A DNA stretch of 64,000 nt from Cylindrotheca closterium (lineage: Eukaryota > Bacillariophyta > Bacillariophyceae > Bacillariales > Bacillariaceae). Location of the stretch: NCBI GenBank assembly GCA_933822405.4, contig CAKOGP040000069.1, forward strand, positions 1-64,000. Reading direction: 5' to 3'. Both the position numbers and the translations under genes were made by a program. The notes beneath the pieces were generated by a model, which worked only from the letters and a program-made list of their open reading frames with translations, was not told the origin of the DNA and ran no database searches. Of the stretch, positions 19,417 to 31,575 are shown one piece after another (the first letter of the stretch is position 1; each line of letters opens with the position of its first letter).

Positions 19417-21045
19417 CTAATTCCCCCCCGAAAAGGTATTGTGAACCGCATTCGCCGTCGACACAATCATGAGTGGAGTGAAGGTACCAATCAACACCCA
19501 ACAAAGGATCTTGGACCAAAATCGTTTGCGATCTTCACTGGCATCGTCGAGCCATGACGACGATGACGTCTCCTCTGTTGTTTCGTTCGAGGTAATCACC
19601 AAGTAGGATCCACAGGGGATTAGGAAACTGAGGAGTATACTGAGTGACGATCCCAACAAATCCCAAACAACTTCAATGCCATCCACCAAACTGGCGACTG
19701 TTCCTGCCGTCCAGAAAATGGCAATCGAGACCAACAACCGGACCATGTAGGAAGTAGAAGGAGGTGCGCCATCCGTATTGCCCCCACTTTGGGAACCAGC
19801 GTCATCCAATGGTGCCTCTTCGTCATTGAATTCATCACCAGTCGCAGCAGCAGTCTCGGCATTATCTGCTTGTTCTTCTTGTGACAAGAGAGGTTCTTGC
19901 AAGTCGTCAGCTGCGGATGGATCCACTGGAGTCTCTGTTGTACCACTAGCATTGCTTGATGGTAAGTACGATCGAATGACAATGTCGCGCCCTGGAATGA
20001 CCAACATGGGAAATGCCAAGGTAATGGTCACAGCCAAACACATGCGTCCCACCAACAACAGTGGATCCTTCTTGTCAAAATCCAATAGCACATTCCCGTG
20101 TACCTTGCCCGAAGGAGTGCAGTGTCCATAAGCCGATCCGGTCCACCCCATGATTAGATAGAGTCCAAAGGAACCCCAGGTGGTGGTCCGAAGCCACCAA
20201 GAGACTCGTTTGGGGGTTGGATTTTGCAATTCATTGTGCACGGGCAAAATGTTGTAATGACAGACAAAGCAGGAAATGTAGAGTGGCAAGGCATCCAAGA
20301 GTTCTCCTGGAGATTCTGGAAAGAAGGTCAAATAGGAATACCAGGGTTCGGGACTGGGATTGTTGACTTGACATTGGACGGATCGAAAGACAATGCAGGA
20401 TCCCAGCACAAAAATGGAAAACATGGACATGGCGCCACAATTTTTCAAAGAGGTCAAGGTTTGCAAGGTCGTGGCGGGCGTCACGAGAAAAATGACGGCA
20501 AACATGGTCAAGTTTTTGGTCATCCATTCGCTTTTCACAAAACTCAAGTGCTCCAAGATGGCGTCATTGATGGGTTCCATCATGTCCCGGAGCAAAACGG
20601 AATATCCGACGGCACCAAAGAAACACATGAAAAAAACTAGCAATTGAGACATGATGAAAGCTCTTGGGCCAAAGGCTTCTTGAGTGATGGATTCAAAACT
20701 GTCCGTTCCGGGTCGTGTCGAATGCGGGCATTTCAAGTGAACGGCGGAGGCAACCAAGAGTCGGAAACAAAAATCCGTAATCAGAGCTGTCAAGACCAAC
20801 AAGAGTGGACCCAAGAGTGAATTTCCAGACTGTTGAAAGGCCAATGGCAACGACAAACAACCTCCTCCCACCATGGTGCTCAGGATATTGAATCTGGCCG
20901 ACGCAATGGTCCCTTCTCTGTAAACACCACTGTCATTTTCTTCCTCATCGCCATTGTCGTAGGTTGCAGTCGTGATGGTCACCACAGGTTGATGATCGAC
21001 TTCTTCTGATGTAGTGGTGGAAGGCGGTAACAGGGCTTCTTCCAT
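19417..21045 (-). CDS. AAAP-family amino acid transporter (SLC38/AVT-like)
   Basis: 542 residues, intronless, ATG at 21045. After an acidic N-terminal tail, the first membrane segment reads GTIASARFNILSTMVGGGCLSLPLAFQQSG, the signature of the amino acid/auxin permease family (substrate-binding unwound helix with GGG). About ten further hydrophobic helices follow. A conserved mid-protein part reads PLYISCFVCHYNILPVHNEL, corresponding to the S-F-x-CH-N-P-x-EL block of SLC38 and vacuolar transporters. A Gln/Asp/Glu-rich hydrophilic loop (about 375-425) before the last helices is unusually long. The expected role is proton- or sodium-coupled amino acid movement across plasma or vacuolar membrane; substrate is unknown. 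Confidence 0.87.
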   Translation of the reverse strand: MEEALLPPSTTTSEEVDHQPVVTITTATYDNGDEEENDSGVYREGTIASARFNILSTMVGGGCLSLPLAFQQSGNSLLGPLLLVLTALITDFCFRLLVASAVHLKCPHSTRPGTDSFESITQEAFGPRAFIMSQLLVFFMCFFGAVGYSVLLRDMMEPINDAILEHLSFVKSEWMTKNLTMFAVIFLVTPATTLQTLTSLKNCGAMSMFSIFVLGSCIVFRSVQCQVNNPSPEPWYSYLTFFPESPGELLDALPLYISCFVCHYNILPVHNELQNPTPKRVSWWLRTTTWGSFGLYLIMGWTGSAYGHCTPSGKVHGNVLLDFDKKDPLLLVGRMCLAVTITLAFPMLVIPGRDIVIRSYLPSSNASGTTETPVDPSAADDLQEPLLSQEEQADNAETAAATGDEFNDEEAPLDDAGSQSGGNTDGAPPSTSYMVRLLVSIAIFWTAGTVASLVDGIEVVWDLLGSSLSILLSFLIPCGSYLVITSNETTEETSSSSWLDDASEDRKRFWSKILCWVLIGTFTPLMIVSTANAVHNTFSGGN

Positions 21046-21949
21046 CTTTGTATTTGTATATGTATATGTTTGTAGCTAGATTGGGATTGGGGTTGGGATT
21101 GAGTTGAGTGGATTGATTGGGTACGTGGAAGTTGGATTGTGCTTGCATTCCAATGTTGTATTTGTTGACAGTTGAGTTGGTTCGTGCGAGGAAATCAGAA
21201 GATGCCAATTTTCTACCACCACCCGTAGATTTCTACGAAGGTGTCGGAATTCTCTTGGGAGTCTTACAGGATTCTCAGTCACGAATACGCAAACGCAACG
21301 CGCGTGACGACAATATCAATAATCGTAAAGGCATTTTGTTGGAACTACTCGTACAGTAGCAAATCTGAATGAAATAGGCAGTAAAACACATACTGATTAC
21401 ATCCTAGCGTCTTGAGCAAGGCTTTAGTTGCATCCCGCAATATTGCCGGCGGAGCATCGCTTCCAACTTGTTCCAACACTGTTGCCTCTCCACTATCTTT
21501 GGAGAAGGTTTGATACATTGTCATGATATTTCCCCAACATTTTGGCACCTACTATTGATTAGTAGAGCACGCAGCACCAATGTGGCAGCACCGTAAAAGA
21601 TCAGCTTCTCACCAAAGCCCACTAACTGCGATCAGGAAACACAAGCAAAAAAGGCGCCAGAAGGCTATTGCAAAAAAAACCAATGGTGTGCGGAGGAGGT
21701 CACGTTGTCATTGTCCATTTTTTTGTTACATTCCCGATAAAAGCCTTCTCCAATGCCTCATTGCACCGGAATGAATGCGGAATCAATTCAGTTCTTTTGC
21801 TTTCAAATCCAAAAAGAGTTTTTTTATTTCGTAGAAATCCAGTGCCGAGACTCTTTTTCTTTTTCCGATCCACGCACACAAAATGGGATCGAGAATGGTT
21901 GTTTCGACTGTCGTGATTATTTCGCTAAAATCAATCATGAAATAGGTGG
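21046..21949. other. intergenic, low-complexity promoter side
   Basis: Just upstream of the transporter is a TATGTATATG / TTGGGATTGGGG low-complexity stretch (about 21050-21110). One TACAGTA heptamer lies at 21352-21358. No gene is supported. Confidence 0.45.
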
Positions 21950-24900
21950 CTAGTGACCTTTTCTAAGGTCGTCCAAGAGCTCCACCACTGTGGAATGAAG
22001 TTCTTTGTAGTTTCTCTCTGTCAAGAGGTTTTGAAGGTTGCAAACCTTGGAGTGGATGCTGTTTTGATCGTCGTCATTTTCATTTGCCTCGGAAACTTTG
22101 GCGATCGCATCCAAGAGCATTTTCGCGGGACAAGAATCCCGACAAAGGCTTCTCCGTATCATTCCCTGATATAGCTCCAATCCATCTGCAACGACTCTAT
22201 TTCTGGTTCTCGCCAGGGGTTCATTTTCATACATCGTTTCGATCATCATTGCTTTGTTGTTTTCAGATAGTAGTTTTGAAATGCTTTCAAAGGTGGATAT
22301 GATATAAAGCATCTCATGGTTGCTTTCCAAGGCAACTCGCTTGCGCATCTTTAGGGCTGCTAGGAGTGCACCAAATGCATCAGCAACTCGGGAAGTACGC
22401 TCTCGTTGCAAAAGTAGACTGGCAATGTCCTCGTAGGCTCGCGCCCACTCGGAGCATCGGTCGACCGCAATCTCTCTTTCCCTCGCTTGTTCCACTATAC
22501 ATCGAAACATTTCATAAGACTCCATAGCCTCGTCAAGCATTCCCAAGCGGCGCAACACTGTTGCCATGTTCTGATAAACGTTCGCGAGTAGAACGTGTTG
22601 ATCTCCAAAGGTTTTTTTAATGACCTCGATCAACTTTTCAATGGGCAGCAGGGCCTCTTCGGGATTCTCCGAATTCATCAACGAGCGAGCAACGCAGTCC
22701 AAACCATAGGCATAATATGGATGGTCCTCGTCAACATTATTCTTGCTAATGCCAAAGCCCAAATCATTTGTAACCATAACACCAGACGACGAGGGAAATT
22801 TAAAATTACTTTTGCCATCACGAAGAGCGGAGCGAGAGTTGCGACCTTGGAGAGCCGAGCGAATTTTGCGAGCCCGGTCATGCAATGATCTGGAATCAGA
22901 AAACCTGCATTCCTGCCAACGTACACCAGCTTGCATATCATACGAGTCTGCGACCAGTGTATGCCATGCCCCCAATCCTGCTTGGTACATATGACGTGCC
23001 TTTTCGTACAAGCTGTATGCTCCATCCAGGTCCCCTTGTTGCTGAAAGATAAGCCCAAGGCTTTGGTATATTTCTGCAGCCGACAGATGATCCTCACCAA
23101 GGGTCCTTTTCGAAATCTCAAGTGACTTTTGGTACAGCTGAATAGCAGCGTCGTACGCTCCCTCCCGACTTGAAATTCGACCCATATTCTGCAGGATGGT
23201 GGCCACATGCTGATGTTCTTCCCCGTATTGATTTTTTGCGATTTCCAACGCCCTTTTTTGCGATTTCCAACGCCCTCTGGTAAAGTTCCATGGCTCGGAT
23301 ACAATCGTTATTGTCTCGTAACAGGTTGGCCATATCAACGTAAGCTCCCACCACGATTGGGACTTCACCAAGAATCTCGACAGCACTTTGAAATAATTCC
23401 ATAGCATTGTCAGTCTGTTTTTCGACTGCCAAGATTCTGGCCATTCCTCGATACGTCGATGCGACAACCATGGCCGATGACTGATCACTTCGAAGTGAAG
23501 CTTTATAGTACCAAACGGCCTCCTCAAGTTTACCTTGTGCTTTCATAACATTACCAATGCTGGTGTATGCACTTGCGATTGATGGATGACGTTTCCCATA
23601 TTTGCTGATTCGAAGATCCAGAAGATTGGCGTATGTTCTTGACGCCCAATGGTATTCTGTCAGTTGTACTTCAAACAAAGCTGCGAGTCTTTCCAGGCGC
23701 TCTTCGTCGACACAAGATGGCAAAAGAGAGTGAAGATAGCCTTCATCTACTGTGCCGCTTCCACCGATCATCCGAAGGTCGTCGAGCCTATCCTTCAGAC
23801 TATTCGTGGCTCCTGCAAAGTATGATCTGAAGTATTCGTAGAATTTGTGGGTGTTGAGCTCTCGGTCCAGGACCTTGATGGCATTGTGATGAATTTGTAT
23901 CTCGCAGACGTGCTTGAATCTGTCGTTTACAGCAATCTGAAATTGGATATTCAAATCACGGTAACCTGTAAGGCTGGGGTTCTGAAACCGATTCTTTGCC
24001 TTCACAATATGAATCGATTGATCTTGTTCAAGCAAGCCCACGAAAGCAATGACTTCGGCAGCGGAGTGAAACTCAATGCTCCCACGCACAATGTCGTACA
24101 GCCAGGAAAAGGCGGGACCAGGGACAAATTTTGAGTAGTCGTCTTGCGCCTTCTCGCTCGCTCGCCACCTATTTTTTAGGCTCACAAATGATACGACCGG
24201 CTTGCTGGAAGAGTGTGCCCCATCCATTATTGCGTCGAGTTTACTCAACAGTTTGTTAATCAGGGAACGAAAAAGCGGTTGGGCCATAGTAGCCACTTCC
24301 AGTAGCTCATCCATAGTCTTCACAGGTTTCCCAGAAGACGATTGCTGTTGGTATTCTGGCTTCACGTGTACAGAATCGTCATCAGAAGAATAATCTGACA
24401 TGACGATTCCTCCACCAGAATCGTTGGAGATTGAGTGAAGAGCGATTAATTGAAATTCGCTCAGCCATGGCAGCAATGTTTCTGCAGCGATTGATACTTT
24501 TCCTTCTTCAATCATATTATATCGCTTCAATCTCTCATTTGAAAAGTCAATGAGATGAATACACATCTCTCGTGCATCTTCTCCAAGGCAGCACTCTACA
24601 GCGGAGCGACTGTCGGGGTGAAGCACATCATATTCAGAAGAGACACCAGCTCGTTCGCAACAAAGCGTGATTGTCCTTTTGCAGTCATTGATGACATCCA
24701 AGAAACACTCTACATCTTTCTGCCTGAAATATGTCACTGTTCTTGAAGCGTTTTGATAACTGACACCAAAATGTATATCCCGGTCAATCGATTCTTTAAC
24801 CTCGTTTTCGATTCGAGTCATGATCTTGTTCAGGAGCTCGCAACTCTGTGATGCGTCATATATTTCGCTTTGCCTGCCTTCGTAGTGAGCTTCGATCAGT

Positions 24901-25244
24901 GGCTGAAAGCCAACATGTCTCTGTACCTTCCTGCGGAAATCGGTTTTTCGATTGATTTGTATCATTGCCAAAAAATCTATGGTGTACGTGCCAAGGTCAT
25001 ATCGTCGTTGCTCCAGTTGTCCAGAAGCATATTCACGATAAACCTTTTCCAATGCTTCATTGGACGATGAATCATACTTTATCCAGCAGCCATCACCAGC
25101 GTCGCCCCAAATCGAAGACTTTGGATGAGTCGAAATCTGATGATGATCTTTCCATGTCCAAACAATTGGAATCAAGAAAGGTGGCAAGATCCTTTCGCCT
25201 GTGATTCTTTCGCATGATTCGTCTTTGGAGCTTTTACCTTCCAT
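21950..25244 (-). pseudogene. WWE / RelA-SpoT-like / TPR protein gene with a frameshifting 22-bp duplication
   Basis: The first frame (ATG 25244 to 23118) gives a WWE domain at about residues 28-110 (W-W pair, then YTIDFLAMIQINRKT and FRRKVQR). A RelA/SpoT-like nucleotidyltransferase region follows at about 345-478: DIVRGSI with Asp384, NRFQNPSLTGYRDLN, and CEIQIH with Glu448. TPR units begin at about residue 510. TPRs continue in a second frame (23280-21950) with ALEIAKNQYGEEHQHVATIL. Two identical adjacent 22-base units (23232-23253 and 23254-23275) lie exactly at the frame change. Removing one copy would restore a single frame of 1,090 residues. I call it a frameshifted allele or young pseudogene; a sequence error is possible. 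WWE domains bind ubiquitin or poly-ADP-ribose chains, RelA/SpoT folds transfer pyrophosphate, and TPRs are scaffolds, so a signalling role is inferred. Confidence 0.75.
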
Positions 25245-25811
25245 CGTTACTAATTCGGTGGAGGCCGCATATTGTCCGGATGGGAACTATACTCTTGTTT
25301 CTGTTGAAGTTGCGTCGCGTCGATCTATCATCCTACAGTATATCGTATCGCATTCACATCTCATCGCATATCTGTCGCGTCGCGTCGACTGCATCTCTGT
25401 CGGAATGACTACCTCGACTACTAAAGGATCATTTTCAAATAGGTTGACTGCAAGACGATGTTCACTGTGATGAATGGCTACAGTATAGCACCAGAGTTGG
25501 TGTCAAATTTTGAAGTTTGAATGGACACTGCGCCCATCTTTTGGTGTGACCAACCCCGCCACTACCTCCACATTTTAGGTTTCTCTTGGGATTAGTCTTG
25601 GAAGCAGTCCCTGCAAATTTGGGGCTTCCGGAGGTTGTCGTTCGTGAAGAATGGGCAATAATTGATCAACTGGGCATGATGTATTCGACTGAATCAGGCC
25701 GAAATCCGTAAAAAACAAATACTGTAGACCTCAAGATGACTAAACTTCTGGACTAATTTAAATTGGATCAACAAGTTACTGACGCAAAACAACACAGCTC
25801 TATTATTATCC
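25245..25811. other. intergenic with three TACAGTA/TACTGTA heptamers
   Basis: 567 bases between the WWE-TPR gene start and the PWP1 end. Heptamers lie at 25334, 25479 and 25720. A GTCGCGTCG-like short repeat occurs twice (about 25313 and 25375). No gene is supported. Confidence 0.45.
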
Positions 25812-27822
25812 TCATCTTCCAGCTCTATGTGCCTTCTTTTTCTTGCCGCTTCCAGGCTTTTTCTTTTTGTTTTTCTTCTTCATCGGAGTTGTCTCGTCTG
25901 TTTCTGAAGTTGTGTTCGTCTCTTTGGCCTTTGTCATCATGGCATCAAAGGCTTCTTGCTTTGCGGTTGTCTCCTCCAGAGTGTTGTATACGGTTCCACC
26001 AGTTACACGATCACCAAATCGTTTTTGAATAGGTGCCTCCCGCGTTAGATCCCATAACGCCAATTCCTTGCCACCCCCGGCGCATCCTAATAGCCATGGA
26101 GACGAAGGATAAAAGTTGACCGTATATAGTTTTCCGACTGCCATATCTTTGCTTCCGCATGGGTGAGGTTTAGAATTCGACAAGTTCTGTGTATCCCAAA
26201 GTGTAACAGTTTTGTCGACGGAACAAGATACCATAAGTCCTGGCACAAGTCTGTGTAAAAGGATGAAGAAAATTGAACGTGAGCGTGAAGAATAGAATGG
26301 AATCGTAACAGCAGGATTCAAGAGTAATCACACGTACTGGTTGTACGAGATATCACTAACGCCACCGTATTCATTGGCCACCATGGACCAGAGAGGGGTC
26401 TTCTCTGAGAATTTGCGAACATCCCAACACGCAACAGTGCCATCTTCACTGGCAACGGTCAAGCATTGAGGATTGCATGGATCCCAAGCAAGAGCTTCAC
26501 AATCTGCAGGAATCTTGATCCGCTTGACATCTCCTTGCGGTCCTCGAGCATCCACCAGCGCAACCGTCTTGTCGTACGAACCAGTGGCTAAAAGTGTTCC
26601 TTCTTGCGGATGCCACAATACTGATTGAACCTTGTCCTTGTGGTGAGTAAATGTGCCTGCATTCGTGTCTGGCTTCGTCACATCCCACAACTTCACAGTA
26701 CAATCAGCAGAGCCACTAGCAATCACCTGTCGGTGAACCTTATTCCACGACAGCGACATGATAGCGTCCGTGTGGCTGCCTTCCTTTAGTCCTGGTTTAC
26801 TAGGTATGTCCAATCTGGTATCATTCTTTTTCGATGCATTCATCAAATTGTGACGCATAATTTCATCTGCCATGGTCGTATCTTCTCCACCCAGCACACA
26901 GGATGGTTCGAGTGCATTCAAGACATCCAAATTCCAAATCTCAATACCTGGTCCAAAGGTTCCGACGGCGCAAAAGTTACCAGCCGTTCCAGAAGGCCCA
27001 ATGTCTCCGTGAGCCAAGCAAAGTGGGAATGCGGGGAGTGTGATATCGTGGTGTACAAAGAGATTGCCCGTCTTTTGTTCGTAAACATTTACTTCTAGTG
27101 TGGCAAAGTCCTACAGAAATATGAAGCGTCAAGTTGGTCAAAACAAATTTCAACTAACATACCAAAATATCAGCAACAGACATATCCAAACCTACCTCTT
27201 CTGTTTTTGCGACAACGATAAGAGCATCACCTGGCTGTATTTGAACATCTTCAATATCACTTGCATCATCCTCATCGTCATCGTTTGCATTCAAATCCAT
27301 ATATGAGGAGGGCGTGTGTGAAATTCCCAAGGAATTCACACCGGCCATATCCAGAGGAGTATATTCTCGAGTATCTGGAATGTCATGCAAGTCGTCATCA
27401 CTATCAGAATCCATATCGTCATCATCGTCGTTATCGTCATCGTCATTATTCTTTCCATCGTTCTTCCCCATAATGGCCTCGGCGTCGTCGACCTCGTCAA
27501 TTCCAGTGGTGTCCACCAAGAGTCGACCAATGGTCGTTCCTTGAACGGCATCATTCTCATCTTCGTCACTGGAATATTCGTCCATGCGAAGATCCGCTGG
27601 AAGATCATGTTCTACTTTTGGTAATTCGACCTTCTTTTTGGTAGTCTTTTTCGTTTCTTTCTTTGGTTCTGGAGTTGGCGTTGTTGTTGTTTGTTCATTT
27701 GGGTGTTCCATGGAATGTTTTTCCATCATTTCAATCAATTCCAATTCCGCCGCACTGAATTCATACTTTTTGGGATTTGGATCCGCAACACCTTCAGGTA
27801 CCCATTCAATGGCCGAAATCAT
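25812..27822 (-). CDS. PWP1: PWP1 (periodic tryptophan protein 1) WD40 protein
   Basis: Three exons on -, 27822-27163, 27110-26338 and 26250-25812 (introns of 52 and 87 bases), giving 623 residues. The N-terminus MISAIEWVPEGVADPNPKKYE matches the family start; a long Asp/Ser acidic stretch and ILDFATLEVNVYEQ, HHDITLPAFPLCLAHG follow, all PWP1 hallmarks. WD repeats include HTDAIMSLSWNKVHRQVIASGSADCTVKLWD and ATGSYDKTV. Across the second junction YNQ joins LVPGLMVSCSVDKTVTLWD. The C-terminus is Lys-rich (KKKNKKKKPGSGKKKKAHR). PWP1 is nucleolar and acts in rRNA gene chromatin and 60S ribosome assembly. Family and model are well supported. Confidence 0.93.
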
Positions 27823-29213
27823 GATTGTGAATTGATTGCTTTTTGTGGTATGCGGCTGTCTGCTTGCTTGGAAGCAATGATGATGTGAGGGTCAATTAGT
27901 TATTCCAGGAAAAAATGAACCGGTCGAAAGAAAGAGTTGGTTGGACTTGGGCGTGTGTCCGGACGGATGGCAGACTCAGAATGAATTGACCAAATCGAAT
28001 TGCAATTCACAATTGGATCTTTTGGTCTGGCCGTCAGCGGCCTCTGTAATAATGAAAACAGCTCTCGAGAGACATTCGCGACTTCAAAAATCAAAGATCG
28101 AACCGTCCAAAATATCCTGGATGATTGATTGGTGATTGGTGCTTTCGTTGAAGAATGGTCGATCAATTGCTAGAGGGAAATGGTTGAAGCAACTGGATAA
28201 ATCATTGCACACCGCACAAATTGACTAGAGTAGTAGTGGTAGTAGTGGTAGTAGTAGTAGTAGTAGTAGCTGCCGAGAGAATAAGCAGCCAGAGCAGTGT
28301 ATGAAAAATGAGGTTAATTGTTGTTGCAACGATCCATGGGGCTTTGCTTTTGGTGAGACATTGACGATGAAGTGTCCTTGTGTACAATGAGATCACTCTC
28401 ATTGTCAAACATTTCTTTCACAGTAGTATTACTAGTAGCCGAAGGCAGAATAAGCAGCCAGAGCGGTGCATGAAAAGTGATGTGAACTGCTGTGGTTGTT
28501 GTTCGGATCCAATAGCTTGTGATTTAGGCGACCGTCCTTGAATACATTGACAGTAGAACTCATTATCATTCATTTCTTTCCAACTATATTCTCATGTCAT
28601 CTTGATAGTAGATCACGCTTTGAGAAGAAGCTTCCATCCAAACGTTGGCCGTCATGATTTTGCTTCCCCTCGCATCTCCCAACCAAGCAAAGGAAAGCTT
28701 TCCATAGAACTTGCAGATCGAACTCTTTTGCTCTACCATCTAGTGTGCCTTCCATCTATCACTGCTTTTCAATGCTCTTTCTTGCAACATTCAATCTTCC
28801 GTTGATGGTACAGTAGAGTTGTCTAGAAGGGGGAGGGCGCTTGGAGTATCTTTTGATAGATGTGTTCTGAAACGCGAACGTCCAAGGAGTTCCTAGTGTC
28901 AAAGATCTCGCAAAAACAACGAAGAAATGAATTGTTGCGTTATATCCATAATGCGACAATAAATCAGGATCCGAACACATGACATAAGGGGCTTCAAAGA
29001 TTCTGCGAAATGTACTAGCTTCTACGTGGTATACTTCCAGTTTTCGTCCAGGAACTTTTGCAGTTCAGAAAAATTTCGAACCAGGGGGAACACTGACAAG
29101 ATCGTAAAATTCTTATCTTCGATGTCAAACCTCACAAATCCTGTCGAGAAGTATTTTCACACGAGTACCAACCAACCACTCTCAAATACTTTACTGCTGT
29201 TGTCATCATCATC
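27823..29213. other. intergenic with microsatellite and diverged duplication
   Basis: A divergent-promoter region between PWP1 (-) and the NCS2 permease (+), 1.4 kb long. It holds a GTA-type microsatellite (about 28229-28269), two diverged copies of a ~130-bp unit (28272-28400 and 28438-28570), and a TACAGTA heptamer at 28809. No gene is supported. Confidence 0.5.
28229..28570. repeat. (GTA)n microsatellite and pair of diverged direct repeats
   Basis: AGT/GTA trinucleotides run from about 28229 to 28269. Next to it GCCGAGAGAATAAGCAGCC begins one unit, and GCCGAAGGCAGAATAAGCAG (28440) begins a second. They share AGAATAAGCAGCCAGAGC(A/G)GTG(T/C)ATGAAAA, later GATCCA and a run to ACTCTCATTGTCA / ACTCATTATCATT with CATTTCTTTC. 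The copies are non-coding. Confidence 0.6.
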
Positions 29214-31196
29214 ATGGGTCTCAACGATATCATCCAAGCCTCGCCAATTGGCCGCTTCTTCGAACTCGAAGAGCGCAAAACTAACTTTTCGACCGAATTT
29301 CGCGGTGCGGTCGCCACCTTTTTGACCATGGCTTACATCTTGGCCGTCAATCCTGCCATTTTGGCCGACAGTGGAGGCCCTTGTGTGGCTGCGGATGGAA
29401 ACATCTTCTCTCCCGACTACTTGGCCTGCAAGGATGCAATCAAAAGGGAATACATTACCGCCACTGCCATTTCTGCCATGATCGGTAAGTTACATGCAGG
29501 TTACATATGCAGTTACATGCATATTGTTTAAAGAGGCTGATATGCTGTCCACCTTGACATTGACTAACATCCGTTCATCCCCTACTACTTTTAAAGGCTG
29601 CTTTGTCATGGGAGTCATGGCTAACCTCCCCGTCGCACTCGCACCTGGTATGGGTTTGAATGCCTACTTTACGTAAGTAACAAACTAAGAGTCTGATACG
29701 ATGTTCGCATTGACAACACTAGCTAACACATCTATTCATTCCTCTATTATTATTGCTCTCTACCTGATCTCTATTAGTTTCGGCGTCGTTGGTTTCCATG
29801 GAACTGGAAAGATTGGTTTTGAAGCAGCAGTCACTGCCGTTCTCATTGAAGGTTTCATCTTTTTGATTTTGGCCTTGACGGGAGTCCGTTACTTTGTCGC
29901 CAAGCTCATTCCCGAACCCGTTCGCCATGCCACTCCAGCTGCCATTGGTGCCTTTTTGGCCCACCTTGGTTTCCAAACGGCCGAAGGTATTGGAATTGTG
30001 GTCGGTGATGTTGCTACCGCTGTCACCTTGGGAGGCTGCGCAGAAGAAGATCGAGTGTCCTTGGTGGCCCTCGATGAAGCTTGCTTCAACAATGGTGGAT
30101 TCGACTGTATTCCTGGAGGAACCTACACTTGTGACAATACCGAATCCTCCATGACCAGTGCCACTGCCTGGGTTGGAATTCTTGGTTTGCTTCTTACTGG
30201 TATCCTTCTTTCCTACAAGAGTCGCTTTGCCTTTGTCGTTGGTATTGGTTTCATTTCCATTATCAGTTGGTTCCGCAATACTGAAGTAAGTGTTGCCTGT
30301 GTTGACGGCAAAAATAACTGAATGATTGTTTAGTGTAAACCACTACGAAGGTGCCGTCTCTCAAATTCATTTTCTCTAAATTCCTTCAGATTACCTACTT
30401 TCCTGACAATGACGCTGGAAACGCAAGATACGAATACTTCCAACAAGTCGTTTCCATTGAAAAGTTGGACAAACTATTGGTTCCCTTCTCAGATGACTTG
30501 AAGCAAGTTGCCGTCGCCTTGATCACCTTTTTGTATGTCGACTTTTTGGATACTTCTGGTACTCTTCTCGCCATTGTTTCTTCCATGGGAGTTGTCGACG
30601 AAAATGGTGATTTCCCCAAGAGTCGCTGGGCCTTTTCCGCCGATGCCATTGCCACCATTGTTGGATCCTTGTTTGGACTCAGTCCCGTCACATCCTACAT
30701 TGAAAGTGGTGCCGGTGTCGAAGCGGGGTCCAAGACTGGTCTTACCGCTGTCATTGTCGGATTCTTTTTCTTTTTGAGTATCTTTTTTGCTCCCATCATT
30801 GCCAGTATTCCACCATGGGCCACTGGTGGATCTTTGATCATTGTTGGAGCTCTCATGTCTCGATCTTTGATCAAGATCAAATGGCACATTCACTCTCACG
30901 CCATTTCCGCATTCATCACGGTCATGCTCATGCCTTTGACCTACTCCATCGCCTATGGTTTGATTGGAGGTATGCTGTCCTTTGCTGTTTTGGAAGGTAC
31001 CTTCTGGATCTTGAGCAAGGTTGGTATTGCACCACCTTCCTACGACGAACCTGGTGATGAAGGCGAAGGCAAGTCTGCCGCTGGAGAAGAAGACAAGGAG
31101 GAAGCAGCTGAAGCTGGTGCTGAAGAGACCGCCCCTCCTGCTGAGACTAGTGGTGAGGACGCTGCTCCAAATAAATCCGAGGAAGCTAACGCCTAA
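29214..31196 (+). CDS. NCS2-type (AzgA-like) purine permease
   Basis: Four exons, 29214-29484, 29597-29672, 29778-30285 and 30390-31196; introns of 112, 105 and 104 bases, all GT-AG; 553 residues. The start [23 protein letters not shown] and [25 protein letters not shown] are typical of the AzgA branch (nucleobase cation symporter 2). Further marks are [13 protein letters not shown] (substrate-site helix), [37 protein letters not shown] and [23 protein letters not shown]. About 12-14 membrane helices are expected. The ~50-residue C-terminal tail is Glu/Ala-rich and probably cytosolic. The substrate is likely adenine, guanine or hypoxanthine by family; this is not shown by the sequence alone. 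An NCS2 carrier lets algae use dissolved purines as nitrogen source. Confidence 0.92.
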
Positions 31197-31575
31197 GGAA
31201 AGCGACTGTATCTTTTTCGGATACTTTTAGGCTGGTCACAGTTTTGCTGCTTGGAATCTTTTGATGATGATTCCAAGCCCACGCACTTGCCTTTGTGTGT
31301 TAAATTTTCAGTTAGTTTAAGTCCCTCTCTGATAATACTATTGTAAACGAGAAACTAATGTACTGTGGAATCTTAACAAGAATAAGCAAAGGTACAGTAG
31401 GTGCAATAGTCAGTCATGAGAGGGAATGAAGTGGCCATTTCTAATATCCGGGTTCTCCGAAAGAGAACAGGTTCTAAAGAATCAAATAGATTTTCGTGGG
31501 AATCCCTCCCCAAATCATAACGACACCTCAGACCTCTATCCTTGCTCAGAAAACAGATACCAGCATAGTACCAGC
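31197..31575. other. intergenic upstream of the CCDC6-like gene
   Basis: 379 bases, with a TACAGTA heptamer at 31393-31399. An alternative in-frame ATG at 31426 would add 50 residues to the next gene. Nothing else was seen. Confidence 0.4.

Noticed and set aside
27314..27624. Ser- or Ile-rich frames on + within the PWP1 acidic region
   Set aside because: They are antisense to the GAT/GAC-rich Asp stretch of PWP1.
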